A stretch of DNA of 64,000 bases from Rhodocyclus gracilis (GCF_009617575.1 NZ_WIXJ01000001.1:434001-498000); one strand, 5' to 3'. Shown: positions 20,340 to 31,189, counted from the first letter of the stretch. Program-made: numbers and translations. Notes: generated by a model not told the origin, from the sequence alone.

Positions 20340-20782
20340 CAGTGCAAGACCCGCTGCGCCAGTCCCGGCGCGCCCGTCTCGTCGCTATCGGGAAACTCGG
20401 CCGCCGCCGACGCGTGATGGGCCAGCAAGCGCCACCCATTCACGCCGCGCTGAAAGACGTTGGTCGCCAGCACGCAACTCTTCGGCGCCGGATCGTCCGC
20501 GGTGTAAAAAGTCTCGATGACGTGATGCACCGCCAGCAGCATGCTGGTCCAGTGCAGCGGCTGCGACAGGCGAACGGTGATGCGCGGCGTTGCCGCGAAC
20601 AACGCCCGCCAGCGTTCGCGGATGGCCGCCGTACCTTCGAGACGGCGACCGTCGGGCAGCACGCAGACGATTTCTTCGTCGTCGGCCCACAACGCCATCA
20701 GTGCGTCGAGATCGGCGTGCGCAATCGCCTCGTAAAACGCGTTTTCGACGTCTTCGGGGCGCGCCAGCAAAGGCATGTTCAT
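20339..20782 (-). CDS. SnoaL/NTF2-like domain protein
   Basis: A 147-residue protein with the cone-shaped NTF2 fold pattern (VENAFYEAIAHADLDALMALW, then VCVLPDGRRLEGTAAIRERW). Members either bind small ligands or act as simple isomerases; the exact role is unknown. The start at 20782 overlaps the waaF stop as ATGA, and the stop overlaps the hydrolase ATG. That coupling makes it a genuine gene of the LPS-related run rather than a chance ORF. Confidence 0.82.
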   Translation of the reverse strand: MNMPLLARPEDVENAFYEAIAHADLDALMALWADDEEIVCVLPDGRRLEGTAAIRERWRALFAATPRITVRLSQPLHWTSMLLAVHHVIETFYTADDPAPKSCVLATNVFQRGVNGWRLLAHHASAAAEFPDSDETGAPGLAQRVLH

Positions 20783-21960
20783 GCGAGTTCTCCCACCAAG
20801 GCGTGCGTCGCAAGCGCCGCCAGACAGGCCTTGAGCACGCGGTCGACATCCAGTTTGACGAGGCAATCGAGATGGCCGAGCGGACAGTCGCGCTTGAAGC
20901 AGGGACTGCACGGAAGACCAAGGCGCAGGACGGTTGCGCGTGGCGACAGCGGCGGCGTAAAGCCGGGCGACGACGATCCGTACAAAGCCACTTGCGACCG
21001 CCCCAGCGCAGCCGCGACATGCATCAGGCCGGAGTCGTTGCAGACGACCAGATCGGCCAGCGCGATGAGATCGATCGCCTGCGCGAGCGCGGTCGCTCCA
21101 CACAAATTGCGCAGCGCGCCGTCTGCCGGCGGGGCGCCCGCCGCGCCGGCAGACGCCCGCCGTGCCGCATAAGCAGCCAACACGGTCTCGCCGATGGCGT
21201 GATCTTTCGCCGAACCGAGCAGCCAGACAGCGAATCCACGCGCGGTGAGTTCCTCCGCCAGGTGGGCGAAATGCTCGGCCGGCCAGCGTTTGGCCGGGCC
21301 GTACTCCGCGCCCGGGCAAAACACCGCCAAGCGCGTCGGCCGGGCAAGGCCAACCGCTGCCAGCGCCTCGGCCTGCTGCGCGGCCGACGACTCAAGCCGC
21401 GGCAAAGGCAGCGGACGCGGCAAAGGCGCACCTGGCGCCTCGGCAAGCTGCGCAAAGCGCTCCGCCATCTGCGGCAAGGCTTCGCCGTCGAGCGTATGCC
21501 GGCAATTCAATAGAATGAGCCGCGACTCGCCGGTGAAGCCGATGCGTTCGGGAATACCGGCAAAGAAAGGCACCAGCGCCGATTTCAGCGAATTCGGCAA
21601 GACGTAGGCGCGCGCATAGCCTTCCGCCGCCAGACGCCGGCCAAGGCGTCGCCGTTCGCCAATCGCCAGCGCGCCGTGGGCAAAGGGGTTGTCGAAAATA
21701 CGGGAGATTTGCGGCATGCGTGCCAACACCGGCGCCGTCCACGGCGGGGCCAGCGCGTCGATGACAAGGCCGGGAGTACGTTCCTGCAAGCGCGCCAACA
21801 AGGGCTGCGCCAGCACGGTGTCGCCGATCCATGCCGGAGCGACCAGCAGCGCACGGAGGGCGCGCAGCCCCGGAGTAGCGCTCTGTGGCGCAACGACGGC
21901 GGCCGGCGACTCGTCGCCGCCGCACGACGGTGCATCCGCCCGTTCAACGCTTGCGTTCAC
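20779..21960 (-). CDS. waaF: ADP-heptose:LPS heptosyltransferase II
   Basis: A 393-residue GT9 enzyme that adds the second heptose to the LPS inner core on the cytoplasmic face of the inner membrane. Typical segments are APAWIGDTVLAQPLLARL near the N-terminus, YVLPNSLKSALVPFFAGIP, FCPGAEYGPAKRWP (donor-binding domain) and VCNDSGLMHVAAALGRSQVALYG near the C-terminus. The first 35 residues are a poorly conserved extension, so the true start may be slightly downstream. The stop overlaps the next gene by four bases. Confidence 0.92.
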   Translation of the reverse strand: MNASVERADAPSCGGDESPAAVVAPQSATPGLRALRALLVAPAWIGDTVLAQPLLARLQERTPGLVIDALAPPWTAPVLARMPQISRIFDNPFAHGALAIGERRRLGRRLAAEGYARAYVLPNSLKSALVPFFAGIPERIGFTGESRLILLNCRHTLDGEALPQMAERFAQLAEAPGAPLPRPLPLPRLESSAAQQAEALAAVGLARPTRLAVFCPGAEYGPAKRWPAEHFAHLAEELTARGFAVWLLGSAKDHAIGETVLAAYAARRASAGAAGAPPADGALRNLCGATALAQAIDLIALADLVVCNDSGLMHVAAALGRSQVALYGSSSPGFTPPLSPRATVLRLGLPCSPCFKRDCPLGHLDCLVKLDVDRVLKACLAALATHALVGELA

Positions 21961-21990
21961 ACCTGCCTCCTGGCGCCAGGGCGCGGCGCC

Positions 21991-22224
21991 TCAATGGCGC
22001 TTGGGCGCCTCGCCCGTGAAAATGTAGTGGGCGCTACAGTAGGGGCAGGTCACCTCGCCCGTCGTCGTCACGTCGAGGAATACGCGCGGATGACGCGCCC
22101 AGAGCGGCGCGCCGGGGCGGGGACAGGTCAGCGGCAGATCCGCCGCGCCGAGCGGCACAACGCGCTCGGCATCGGCGGGCGCCTCCTGGGCGGCGGAGGG
22201 AGGAGTACGTTCCGTTTCGCTCAT
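21991..22224 (-). CDS. Zinc-finger CHCC (NDUFS6-like) protein
   Basis: A 77-residue protein. The C-terminal half carries LTCPRPGAPLWARHPRVFLDV then VTCPYCSAHYIFTGEAPKRH, giving the Cys-His-Cys-Cys zinc site of the zf-CHCC family related to complex I subunit NDUFS6. The N-terminal 25 residues are low-complexity. Genes of this family often sit beside ilvE and waaF in Betaproteobacteria. The function is unknown. It starts 20 bp after the ilvE stop. Confidence 0.88.
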   Translation of the reverse strand: MSETERTPPSAAQEAPADAERVVPLGAADLPLTCPRPGAPLWARHPRVFLDVTTTGEVTCPYCSAHYIFTGEAPKRH

Positions 22225-22244
22225 GAGGGAGGCCCGCCGGCAGG

Positions 22245-23165
22245 TCAGACGTACGCCAGCCAGTCTTCGTGCTGCGCCGCACGGCCGTGGACGCAGTCGA
22301 AGAACAGGGCTTGCAGGCGCTCGGTGATCGGACCACGACGGCCGGTACCGATCTGACGGTTATCGAGTTCGCGAATCGGCGTGACTTCAGCGGCCGTGCC
22401 GGTGAAGAAAGCCTCGTCGGCACAGTAGACCTCGTCGCGCGTGATGCGCTTTTCAATCACCGGAATACCCAGTTCGCCCGCCAGCTGGATGATCGAGGCA
22501 CGCGTGATGCCCTCCAGACAGGCCGTCAGATCCGGCGTGTAGAGCTTGCCCGCCTTGACGATGAAGATGTTCTCGCCGGAGCCTTCGGCGACGTAGCCGT
22601 CGACGTCGAGCAGGATGGCTTCGTCGTAACCGTCCGTCGCGACTTCCTGATGCGCGAGGATCGAGTTGGTATAGGTGCTCACCGATTTGGCGCGGCACAT
22701 GTTCACATTCACATGGTGCCGGGTGAAGGACGAGGTGCGCACGCGGATACCGCGTTCGAGACCATCGGCGCCAAGGTAAGCACCCCACGGCCAGGCAGCG
22801 ACGGCGACGTGAACGCTGAGCGTCTTCGCCGAAATGCCCATCGCCTCGGAGCCGTAGAAAATGATCGGGCGGATATAGCAGGACTCCAGCGCATTGGCAC
22901 GCACCACGGCTTTTTGCGCTTCCATCAGCGTATCCCGGTCGAAGCCGACCTTCATCTGGAAGATCTTGGCCGAGTTGAGCAGACGCTCGGTGTGCTCGCG
23001 CAAGCGGAATACCGCCGTGCCTTGCTCCGCCTTGTAAGCGCGTACACCTTCAAAAACACCCATGCCGTAATGCAGGGTGTGCGTCAGGACGTGGGTCGTC
23101 GCCTCACGCCAGGGCACCATTTCTCCGTCGTACCAGATGAAACCGTCGCGATCCGCCATCGACAT
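22245..23165 (-). CDS. ilvE: Branched-chain amino acid aminotransferase
   Basis: A 306-residue fold-type IV PLP aminotransferase making Ile, Val and Leu from 2-oxo acids with glutamate. FIWYDGEMVPWREA, THTLHYGMGVFEGVRAY, Lys160 in NMCRAKSV (the PLP Schiff base) and GSGENIFIV are family hallmarks. The start at 23165 has GGAG about ten bases upstream; a second ATG two codons later is also possible. It heads the minus-strand run through the EAL-HDOD gene and is divergent from nudJ across 106 bp. Confidence 0.95.
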   Translation of the reverse strand: MSMADRDGFIWYDGEMVPWREATTHVLTHTLHYGMGVFEGVRAYKAEQGTAVFRLREHTERLLNSAKIFQMKVGFDRDTLMEAQKAVVRANALESCYIRPIIFYGSEAMGISAKTLSVHVAVAAWPWGAYLGADGLERGIRVRTSSFTRHHVNVNMCRAKSVSTYTNSILAHQEVATDGYDEAILLDVDGYVAEGSGENIFIVKAGKLYTPDLTACLEGITRASIIQLAGELGIPVIEKRITRDEVYCADEAFFTGTAAEVTPIRELDNRQIGTGRRGPITERLQALFFDCVHGRAAQHEDWLAYV

Positions 23166-23271
23166 CTTGTTTTTCTCCGTTCGCCACAAAATAGAGGGGG
23201 AAATTCTAGCCGATTTTGCCCCCCGGTTGGCGGTAAAATGGCCGCTTTCCCTAGCAAGTACGCCATTTGTC

Positions 23272-23718
23272 ATGATCTGGAAACCGCATGTCACCGTCGC
23301 CGCCGTGGTCGAGCGCGACGGAAAATTCCTGCTTGTCGAAGAGCATACCGACGACGGGATCGGCTTCAACCAGCCGGCAGGACACCTCGAATGCAAGGAG
23401 TCGCTGATCGACGCCGTCGTGCGCGAAACGCGCGAAGAAACGCGCTACGACTTCGCGCCGCGCTCGCTCGTCGGCGTCTATAACTGGCGCAACGACGCTC
23501 GCGATCTCACGTATCTGCGCTTCACCTTCGCCGGCGAAATCGTCGGCTTCGATCCGGCGCGCGCGCTGGACGACGGTATCATCGCCGCGCACTGGCTGAC
23601 GCTCGAAGAAATCCGGGCCTGCCGCGCGCAGCATCGCAGTCCGCTGATCCTGCGCTGTATCGAAGACTGGATCGCTGGCCAACGGCATCCGCTGAGCCTG
23701 CTGACTCACTTCGCATGA
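23272..23718 (+). CDS. nudJ: Nudix hydrolase, NudJ-like
   Basis: A 148-residue Nudix phosphohydrolase. The Nudix box GHLECKESLIDAVVRETREE fits the G-x5-E-x7-R-E-x2-E-E pattern. The N-terminus MIWKPHVTVAAVVERDGKFL and the position directly upstream of mnmA both match E. coli NudJ, which hydrolyses thiamine pyrophosphate, HMP-pyrophosphate and nucleoside di/triphosphates. The stop overlaps the next gene as ATGA. Start chosen by family alignment; the longer frame upstream runs antisense through ilvE. Confidence 0.9.
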   Translation: MIWKPHVTVAAVVERDGKFLLVEEHTDDGIGFNQPAGHLECKESLIDAVVRETREETRYDFAPRSLVGVYNWRNDARDLTYLRFTFAGEIVGFDPARALDDGIIAAHWLTLEEIRACRAQHRSPLILRCIEDWIAGQRHPLSLLTHFA

Positions 23719-24431
23719 AACCGTCGGCCGCCTCGTCGCGCCCGTTTTCGAGCACGTTTTGGCGCCCGCTTTCGCCGCTCTCTCTGCCAGCATCCCTGCG
23801 GCGACGTTTCTGGCCGTTACCGCTTCTCCTGGCGGCTCTGGCGCTGCTCGCTGGCACTGCCTTCGCCGACAGTGCCTTCGCCGGCGAGGCGATTTCGGTG
23901 TGCTACAACTACGGCTGTCTGGTGCAAAGCGAGGTCGTTTTCAGCAAACAAAACCTCACCCGCGTCGGCGAATTGCTGGGCGATGCGCGCACGCCGGAGC
24001 ACGAACGCGCCCTCATCGGCGTGGCGGTCGGCTGGCTGCTCGGCATCGCCGGCAAGCAGACGCCAATCTTCGCCGACCGGGCGGGCAATTTTGCCGATGA
24101 CGGCGTCGAGGGGCGTATGGACTGCATCGACCACTCGACGACAACGACGCGCCTGCTGCGCCTCTTCGAGCGGCACCGCTGGCTGCATTTTCATCGCGTA
24201 CTCGAACCCGCGCGGCGCACGCGCGGACTGATTTTTGACCACTACTCGGCGCAGATCGAGGAGATCACGCCGCCACCGATGTGCACCTCGGCCAACGAGG
24301 CACCGACGGTGTCGGACGACGCCATGTCGCGACGCTACGTCGTCGATAGCTGGTATGTAGATAATGGACAGCCCGTGCCCGTACTGGCGCGGCAACGCTG
24401 GCAGGATGGAGAAGGACCGGATGGCGACTGA
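23715..24431 (+). CDS. Unknown exported or membrane-anchored protein next to mnmA
   Basis: A 238-residue protein I cannot assign to a named family. A basic N-terminus and one hydrophobic segment (about 31-52; [20 protein letters not shown]) suggest a signal peptide or anchor with a possible AFA cleavage site. The mature part has conserved-looking blocks: [34 protein letters not shown] and [15 protein letters not shown], with Cys, His and Asp that could bind metal or catalyse. The ATG overlaps the nudJ stop by four bases and the 3' end overlaps mnmA by 11 bp. Strong coupling supports it being real, though its role in the periplasm is unclear. Confidence 0.8.
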   Translation: MKPSAASSRPFSSTFWRPLSPLSLPASLRRRFWPLPLLLAALALLAGTAFADSAFAGEAISVCYNYGCLVQSEVVFSKQNLTRVGELLGDARTPEHERALIGVAVGWLLGIAGKQTPIFADRAGNFADDGVEGRMDCIDHSTTTTRLLRLFERHRWLHFHRVLEPARRTRGLIFDHYSAQIEEITPPPMCTSANEAPTVSDDAMSRRYVVDSWYVDNGQPVPVLARQRWQDGEGPDGD

Positions 24432-25572
24432 ACACGAATTTCCCCAGGCAGAAAGCATTGAACCGGGCGACGGCCGTACCGTCGTCGTCGGCCTTTCCGG
24501 CGGCGTCGACTCGTCGGTCGCCGCCTTGCTCCTGAAGCAGCGCGGCTGGCGGGTTGTCGGCATGTTCATGAAAAACTGGGAAGACGACGACGACGAGGAA
24601 TACTGCTCGTCGCGGCAGGATCTGATCGACGTCATGAGCATCGCCGACCACCTCGGCATCGACGTCGAGGTCGTCAATTTCGCCAAGGAATACAAGGAGC
24701 GCGTATTCGCCGAGTTCCTCCGCGAGTACGCCGCCGGTCGCACGCCCAACCCGGACGTGCTGTGCAACTCGGAAATCAAGTTCCGCGCTTTCCTCGACCA
24801 CGCACTGACGCTCGGCGCCGAGAAGATCGCCACCGGCCACTATGCCGGCGTGCGCACCGACCCGGCCGGCAGCGGTCGCGTGCAACTACTCAAGGCCGAA
24901 GACGCCAGCAAGGATCAGAGCTACTTCCTGCACCGCCTGAATCAGGCGCAGCTGTCGAAAACCCTCTTTCCGCTGGCCAGCATCTACAAGCGCGAGGTGC
25001 GCAAAATCGCCGCCGCCGCCGGCCTGCACGTTGCGGTGAAGAAAGACTCGACCGGCATCTGCTTCATCGGCGAGCGGCCGTTCAAGGAATTCCTGATGCG
25101 CTACCTGCCGCCGCAACCCGGCGAGATCCGTGCGCTCGACGATGAGCGTGTGCTCGGCACGCACGACGGCATGACCTATCACACCATCGGCCAGCGCAAA
25201 GGCCTGCATATCGGTGGCCGCAAGGACGGCAAAGGCGCCGCCAGCGGCGAGCACGAAGCCTGGTTCGTCGCCGCCAAAGACATTGCGCGCAACATCCTGT
25301 ACGTCGTCCAGGGTCACGACCACCCGGCCCTGCTGCGCCACGACCTGAAGATCGACCAACTCTCCTGGGTCGCCGGAGAGGCGCCGCATCCGGCCTGGGT
25401 CTACACCGCGAAAACGCGCTATCGCCAGGACGACGCGGCCTGTGCCATCAGCCAGATCGACGGCGAACGCTGCACCCTCGATTTCGCCGAAGCGCAATGG
25501 GCGGTCACCCCCGGTCAGTCGGCCGTGCTCTACGAGAGCCGCGTCTGCCTTGGCGGCGGCATCATCGTTTGA
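24421..25572 (+). CDS. mnmA: tRNA-specific 2-thiouridylase MnmA
   Basis: A 383-residue ATP-dependent enzyme that installs the 2-thio group on wobble U34 of tRNA-Lys, -Glu and -Gln with sulfur from the Tus relay. The PP-loop GLSGGVDSS (about 24-32), the catalytic Cys in [12 protein letters not shown] and the second Cys in [12 protein letters not shown] are present. The start at 24421 has AAGGA upstream and overlaps the preceding ORF by 11 bp; in-frame ATGs at 24406 and 24364 are less likely. The stop overlaps a TTG start of the next gene. Confidence 0.96.
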   Translation: MATEHEFPQAESIEPGDGRTVVVGLSGGVDSSVAALLLKQRGWRVVGMFMKNWEDDDDEEYCSSRQDLIDVMSIADHLGIDVEVVNFAKEYKERVFAEFLREYAAGRTPNPDVLCNSEIKFRAFLDHALTLGAEKIATGHYAGVRTDPAGSGRVQLLKAEDASKDQSYFLHRLNQAQLSKTLFPLASIYKREVRKIAAAAGLHVAVKKDSTGICFIGERPFKEFLMRYLPPQPGEIRALDDERVLGTHDGMTYHTIGQRKGLHIGGRKDGKGAASGEHEAWFVAAKDIARNILYVVQGHDHPALLRHDLKIDQLSWVAGEAPHPAWVYTAKTRYRQDDAACAISQIDGERCTLDFAEAQWAVTPGQSAVLYESRVCLGGGIIV

Positions 25573-26570
25573 CCGCGCCAAACGCACGCGACACGGGCAG
25601 CTCGCGCCCAAAAGAGGGTTGCGGGGCCGATGCCGCGCGCCCCACGGGCACGCGCGGGCTGCCGGTACGCGCCGCTCTGGCCAGCGTCGCGCTGGCGGCA
25701 CTCGGCTATCTGGCCCTTTCGCTATGGGCGGGCTGGCGCGATGTCGTTGCCGGCATCGACGCCGTCGGGCCACTCGTCCTCGCCGGCTTGCTGGCGCTCT
25801 CCCTCGCCAACTACCTGCTGCGTTTCGTGCGCTGGGGGCGGTACCTGTCGCTGCTCGACGCGCCGGTGCCCTGGCGCATCAACCTGCCCGTCTACTTCGC
25901 CGGCTTCGCGCTGACGACAACGCCGGGCAAGCTCGGCGAAACGCTGCGCTCGGCACTGCTGAAGCCGCACGGCGTGCCACCACCGGCGAGCCTCGCCGCC
26001 TTTTTCGCCGAGCGCGCAAGCGACTTGCTGGCCGTCATCACCATCACCTCGTTTGGCTTATGGTCCTACGCGCCGGCGCGTCCAGCCGTTGCCGCCGGGC
26101 TGGCGCTCGTTCTCGTCGCGCTGATCGGCGTGCAGTCGACGCGACTGATCGCCGCTATCGACCGCCGTGCGAGCGCGCATCCGCACGCGCTGGCCAAGCT
26201 CGTCGTCCGACTCTGCGAAATCGTCCTGCACTTTCGTCGCTGCTTCCGCCTGCCAGCCATGAGTATGGGGCTGGCCTTCGGCATCGCCGCCTGGCTGGCG
26301 GAGGGTATCGGCTTCTGGTGGCTGCTCGCCGCCCTCGGCCAGCCGCTGCCGCTGGCCGACGCCGTCTTCATTTACGCATTCGCCATGCTCGTTGGCGGCC
26401 TCTCGTTCCTGCCCGGTGGCCTCGGCGGTAGCGAAGCGGTGATGATCGGCCTGCTGACCCTGCACGGCCTGCCCGATGCCAGCGCCGTCACCGCCACCCT
26501 CATCTGCCGACTGGCTACCCTGTGGTTCGCCGTCGCCATCGGCGCCGTTTTCCTCTCCCGTCAGCGCTGA
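25569..26570 (+). CDS. Flippase-like (LPG synthase TM / UPF0104) membrane protein
   Basis: A polytopic membrane protein of about 333 residues with roughly seven hydrophobic helices. [39 protein letters not shown] and [17 protein letters not shown] are typical of the lysylphosphatidylglycerol-synthase transmembrane family, whose members include flippase-like proteins. No ATG suits the conserved region; a TTG at 25569 overlapping the mnmA stop (TTGA) is the best start, so the N-terminus is uncertain. Placement directly before DprE1/DprE2-like genes suggests a lipid-linked-sugar role, possibly transbilayer movement, which is inference. Confidence 0.8.
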   Translation: MTAPNARDTGSSRPKEGCGADAARPTGTRGLPVRAALASVALAALGYLALSLWAGWRDVVAGIDAVGPLVLAGLLALSLANYLLRFVRWGRYLSLLDAPVPWRINLPVYFAGFALTTTPGKLGETLRSALLKPHGVPPPASLAAFFAERASDLLAVITITSFGLWSYAPARPAVAAGLALVLVALIGVQSTRLIAAIDRRASAHPHALAKLVVRLCEIVLHFRRCFRLPAMSMGLAFGIAAWLAEGIGFWWLLAALGQPLPLADAVFIYAFAMLVGGLSFLPGGLGGSEAVMIGLLTLHGLPDASAVTATLICRLATLWFAVAIGAVFLSRQR

Positions 26571-26660
26571 CGCACTCGCCATGACGCACCGCCTCTCTGC
26601 CACTTCCGTCCCCTCCCCGACCTCGCGCCGCCACGGCCAAACTGCCCGCAGGAGCGACGC

Positions 26661-28025
26661 ATGGCACTGAATTCCTGGGGGCGCCTGCCGAGCCTACCGG
26701 CGGCGCAGGAGATTCCCTGGCGCCAGCGCGATGACGCTCTGCCCGAGCTGCCGATTCCCCTGCTCGCCTTCGGCAATGGGCGTAGTTACGGCGATTCCTG
26801 CCTCAACAGCGACGGTGCCCTGCTGCTCACGCGCGGCACCGACCGTTTTATTTCGTTCGACGCCGCCCCGACCACGCGAGGCAACCCGACGCCGGCAACG
26901 CCAGCAACCCATCCCACCCCAGCGCACACGCAAGTCACCGCCACCGATGGCGACAGCGCCTATCTGCGCTGCGAGGCAGGTGTTTTGCTGGCTGACATCA
27001 TCGAGGTTTTTCTGCCGCGCGGCTGGTTCCTGCCGGTGACGCCCGGCACGCGCTTCGTCACCGTCGGCGGCGCCATTGCCAACGACGTGCACGGCAAGAA
27101 CCACCACCGCGCCGGCAGCTTCGGCGCGCATGTGCGAAGCTTCGAGCTGCTACGCTCGGACGGCTCGCGCCGGGTCTGTTCGCGCCATGAAAACGCCGAC
27201 TGGTTCGCCGCGACAATTGGCGGACTCGGCCTCACCGGGCTGATCACCTGGGCGGAGATCGAATTGCGTCGCGTCGACAGCGACGGCCTCACGGTGGAAA
27301 ACACCCGCTTTCATGGCCTCGACGAGTTTTTCGCCCTCAACGGCGAGGCCGAAGCGGCGTATGAATACGCGGTCGCCTGGATCGACTGCCTCGCCAAAAC
27401 ACCCCGAGGCATCTTCATGGCCGCCGACCACGCACCCGCCGGCAGTCGCGCCAGAACGCCGGGCAAAGCGAAACGCGCGCCGTTCACTCCGCCGCTGTCG
27501 CCGGTCAACACGGCAAGCCTCAGCCTCTTCAACCAGGCGTACTACCACCGCCCCCTGCCGTCGCGCGGGCTGACGCACCTGTTGCCGTTTTTCTACCCAC
27601 TCGATGGCATACTCGACTGGAACCGCCTCTACGGCCGGCGCGGCTTCTATCAGTACCAATGTGTCGTCCCGCGCGCCGCACGCGCCGCCATCGACGAGAT
27701 GCTGCACGCCATCGCTGCCAGCGGGCAGGGCTCGCTGCTCGCCGTGCTGAAAACCTTCGGCCACGACGCGTCACCCGGCATGCTCTCGTTCCCCATGGAA
27801 GGGACCACCCTCGCGCTCGATTTTCCCGACCAAGGCGAAGCCACGCAGGCGCTCTTTGGCCGCCTCGATGCCATTGTCGCGTCCGCCGGCGGCCGTCTCT
27901 ATCCGGCCAAGGACGCGCGCATGCCCGCCTATCTTTTCCGGCAGGGCTACCCGCAGTTCGACGCCTTCGGCCGCTTTGTCGACCCACGCTTTTCCTCAAA
28001 TTTCTGGCGCCGCATCAGCGCGTAG
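26661..28025 (+). CDS. DprE1-like FAD-dependent polyprenyl-phosphoribose oxidase
   Basis: A 454-residue FAD-linked oxidoreductase of the VAO type. FGNGRSYGDSCLNSDGALLL and GGAIANDVHGKNHHRAGSFG are near-identical in pattern to the FAD-binding motifs of mycobacterial DprE1, which oxidises the 2'-OH of decaprenylphosphoryl ribose as the first half of epimerisation to arabinose. The ALDO-type C-terminal domain ends at SSNFWRRISA. The partner reductase gene follows after 103 bp. Substrate assignment rests on family and context only. Confidence 0.85.
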   Translation: MALNSWGRLPSLPAAQEIPWRQRDDALPELPIPLLAFGNGRSYGDSCLNSDGALLLTRGTDRFISFDAAPTTRGNPTPATPATHPTPAHTQVTATDGDSAYLRCEAGVLLADIIEVFLPRGWFLPVTPGTRFVTVGGAIANDVHGKNHHRAGSFGAHVRSFELLRSDGSRRVCSRHENADWFAATIGGLGLTGLITWAEIELRRVDSDGLTVENTRFHGLDEFFALNGEAEAAYEYAVAWIDCLAKTPRGIFMAADHAPAGSRARTPGKAKRAPFTPPLSPVNTASLSLFNQAYYHRPLPSRGLTHLLPFFYPLDGILDWNRLYGRRGFYQYQCVVPRAARAAIDEMLHAIAASGQGSLLAVLKTFGHDASPGMLSFPMEGTTLALDFPDQGEATQALFGRLDAIVASAGGRLYPAKDARMPAYLFRQGYPQFDAFGRFVDPRFSSNFWRRISA

Positions 28026-28128
28026 GCGCCACCGCAAAGTCTCGGCCAACCACTTAGCCACCCGCTTTCGGCCCACGACGCCCGCCACCCACACACGCCA
28101 CCGACCGCACTTCTCACCGGACCTTCGT

Positions 28129-28866
28129 ATGCAGAACATCCTCATCATCGGCGCCACCTCCGCCATTGCCGAAGCCAGCGCACGACGCTTTGCGGCGCGT
28201 GGCGACGCGCTTTTTCTCGTCGCCCGCGACCCCGTGCGTCTTGAGCACATCGGCGCCGACCTGCGCCTGCGTGGCGCCGCGCGCGTCGCCACCTTCGTCA
28301 TGGACGCCACCGACAGCGCCGCGCATCCGGCGATGCTCGACGCGGCCGAACAGGCGCTGGGCGGCATCGATGTCGCCCTGATCGCGCACGGCACGCTGCC
28401 CGACCAGAAAGCCTGCGAAGCGTCGGTCGAACTCACGCTGGCGACCCTCGCTGTCAATGGCACCTCGGTCATCGCACTGGCGACCCTCATCGGCGCGCGC
28501 TTCGAAGCACGCAAGACCGGCGTGCTGGCCGTCATCGGCTCCGTCGCCGGCGACCGCGGACGCGCCAGCAACTACGTCTATGGCACAGCCAAGGGAATGG
28601 TCGACATCTTCATGCAGGGGCTGCGCCACCGCCTGAGCAAAAGCGGTGCGCAAGCACTGCTCATCAAGCCCGGCTTTGTCGATACGCCGATGACGAGCAG
28701 TTTCAAGAAGGGGGCACTGTGGGCGCAGCCTGACACCATCGCGCGCGGCATCGTCGCGGCGATCGAGGCGCGGCGTGACGTGGTTTACCTGCCGGGATTC
28801 TGGCGCTGGATCATGCTGATCATCCGCCACATCCCCGAGCGGATTTTCCAGCGCACCTCGCTATAA
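28129..28866 (+). CDS. DprE2-like short-chain dehydrogenase
   Basis: A 245-residue SDR. The nucleotide-binding turn GATSAIAEASARRFA is the DprE2-like variant of TGxxxGIG. The catalytic Tyr and Lys are in NYVYGTAKGMVD, with Ser in VIGSVAGDRG. The C-terminus has a hydrophobic amphipathic segment (FWRWIMLIIRHIP) as in membrane-associated DprE2, which reduces the 2'-keto intermediate made by DprE1. Pairing with the preceding DprE1-like gene supports the assignment. The start at 28129 is the first ATG before the Rossmann motif. Confidence 0.84.
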   Translation: MQNILIIGATSAIAEASARRFAARGDALFLVARDPVRLEHIGADLRLRGAARVATFVMDATDSAAHPAMLDAAEQALGGIDVALIAHGTLPDQKACEASVELTLATLAVNGTSVIALATLIGARFEARKTGVLAVIGSVAGDRGRASNYVYGTAKGMVDIFMQGLRHRLSKSGAQALLIKPGFVDTPMTSSFKKGALWAQPDTIARGIVAAIEARRDVVYLPGFWRWIMLIIRHIPERIFQRTSL

Positions 28867-28897
28867 GCCGCGCATGCGAAAGACCGCGCGCAGCACG

Positions 28898-28934
28898 CCT
28901 TAGCCCCAAGGGGCGTAAGGCCGACGAAGTCGGC
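28898..28934. repeat. Two adjacent hairpins in a convergent intergenic gap
   Basis: Between the stop of the SDR gene and the stop of the convergent GST gene, CCTTA-GCCCC (28898-28907) pairs with GGGGC-G-TAAGG (28910-28920) with one bulge. GCCGAC (28920-28925) then pairs with GTCGGC (28929-28934). Neither is followed by a T-run, so they are not classical terminators. They may still protect or end transcripts. Confidence 0.35.
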
Positions 28935-29049
28935 AACAGCGAAGAGTGAAAGCCGCAACGCCGGGCGGCAAACGAAACCCCGCGACACCCCGCCGGCGAA
29001 CAAACCACCAAAGGCGCTATTGCGAGCGGGAGCGATGCGGCGGCGGGAG

Positions 29050-29658
29050 CTATTCGCTCGGTACGGTATCGATGAAGCTCTGACGCTGCATCAGCTTGTC
29101 GTACAGGCGACCGAGGTTGGCGTGCGTCTCACGCCACTCAATCTCGGGGAAGCGGAAGGCGAGGTAACCCAGCGTCGCGCCGGTGGCGATATCGGCAAGC
29201 GAGAAGTGCGTGCCCATACACCAGGCGTCTTCGCCGAGCTGTTCGGCCATGAAGGCCAGGCCGCGATCGATCTTCTCTTTCTGACGGGCGATCCAGGCGG
29301 CATCGCGATGCGCCTCGGGGCGCTTGCGCTCAAGGAAAATCAGCGCAGCCGCATCCGCCACACCATCCGCCAGCGCTTCCCAGCGCTTCACTTCCGTACG
29401 CTCACGATTCGGCGCCGGCATCAGCTTGTTGTTCGGCGTCACATTGTCGAGGCATTCGACGATGACACGCGAATCAAACAGCACCGTCTCGTCGTCCAGC
29501 ACGAGCGCAGGAATCTTGCCCAGCGGATTGGCGTCGGCGACATGATTACCCGGCACCCAGGGGGATTCGATGGCGAACTCGACCTCGATCTTCTTTTCTG
29601 CGAGGACGACGCGCACCTTGCGGGCGAAAGGACTGGTCAGCGATCCGATGAGCTTCAT
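29050..29658 (-). CDS. Glutathione S-transferase family protein
   Basis: A 202-residue GST. The thioredoxin-like N-domain starts MKLIGSLTSPFARKVRVVLA (Ser in the catalytic position near residue 9) and contains GKIPALVLDDETVLFDS, the glutathione-binding cis-Pro and Asp-Ser motif. The all-helical C-domain follows. It resembles small cytosolic GSTs such as E. coli YibF; the substrate is unknown. The start at 29658 is set by homology. It is divergent from purB across 163 bp. Confidence 0.9.
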   Translation of the reverse strand: MKLIGSLTSPFARKVRVVLAEKKIEVEFAIESPWVPGNHVADANPLGKIPALVLDDETVLFDSRVIVECLDNVTPNNKLMPAPNRERTEVKRWEALADGVADAAALIFLERKRPEAHRDAAWIARQKEKIDRGLAFMAEQLGEDAWCMGTHFSLADIATGATLGYLAFRFPEIEWRETHANLGRLYDKLMQRQSFIDTVPSE

Positions 29659-29677
29659 TGGTTTCCAAGAATAGTGA

Positions 29678-31189
<1,512 letters not shown>

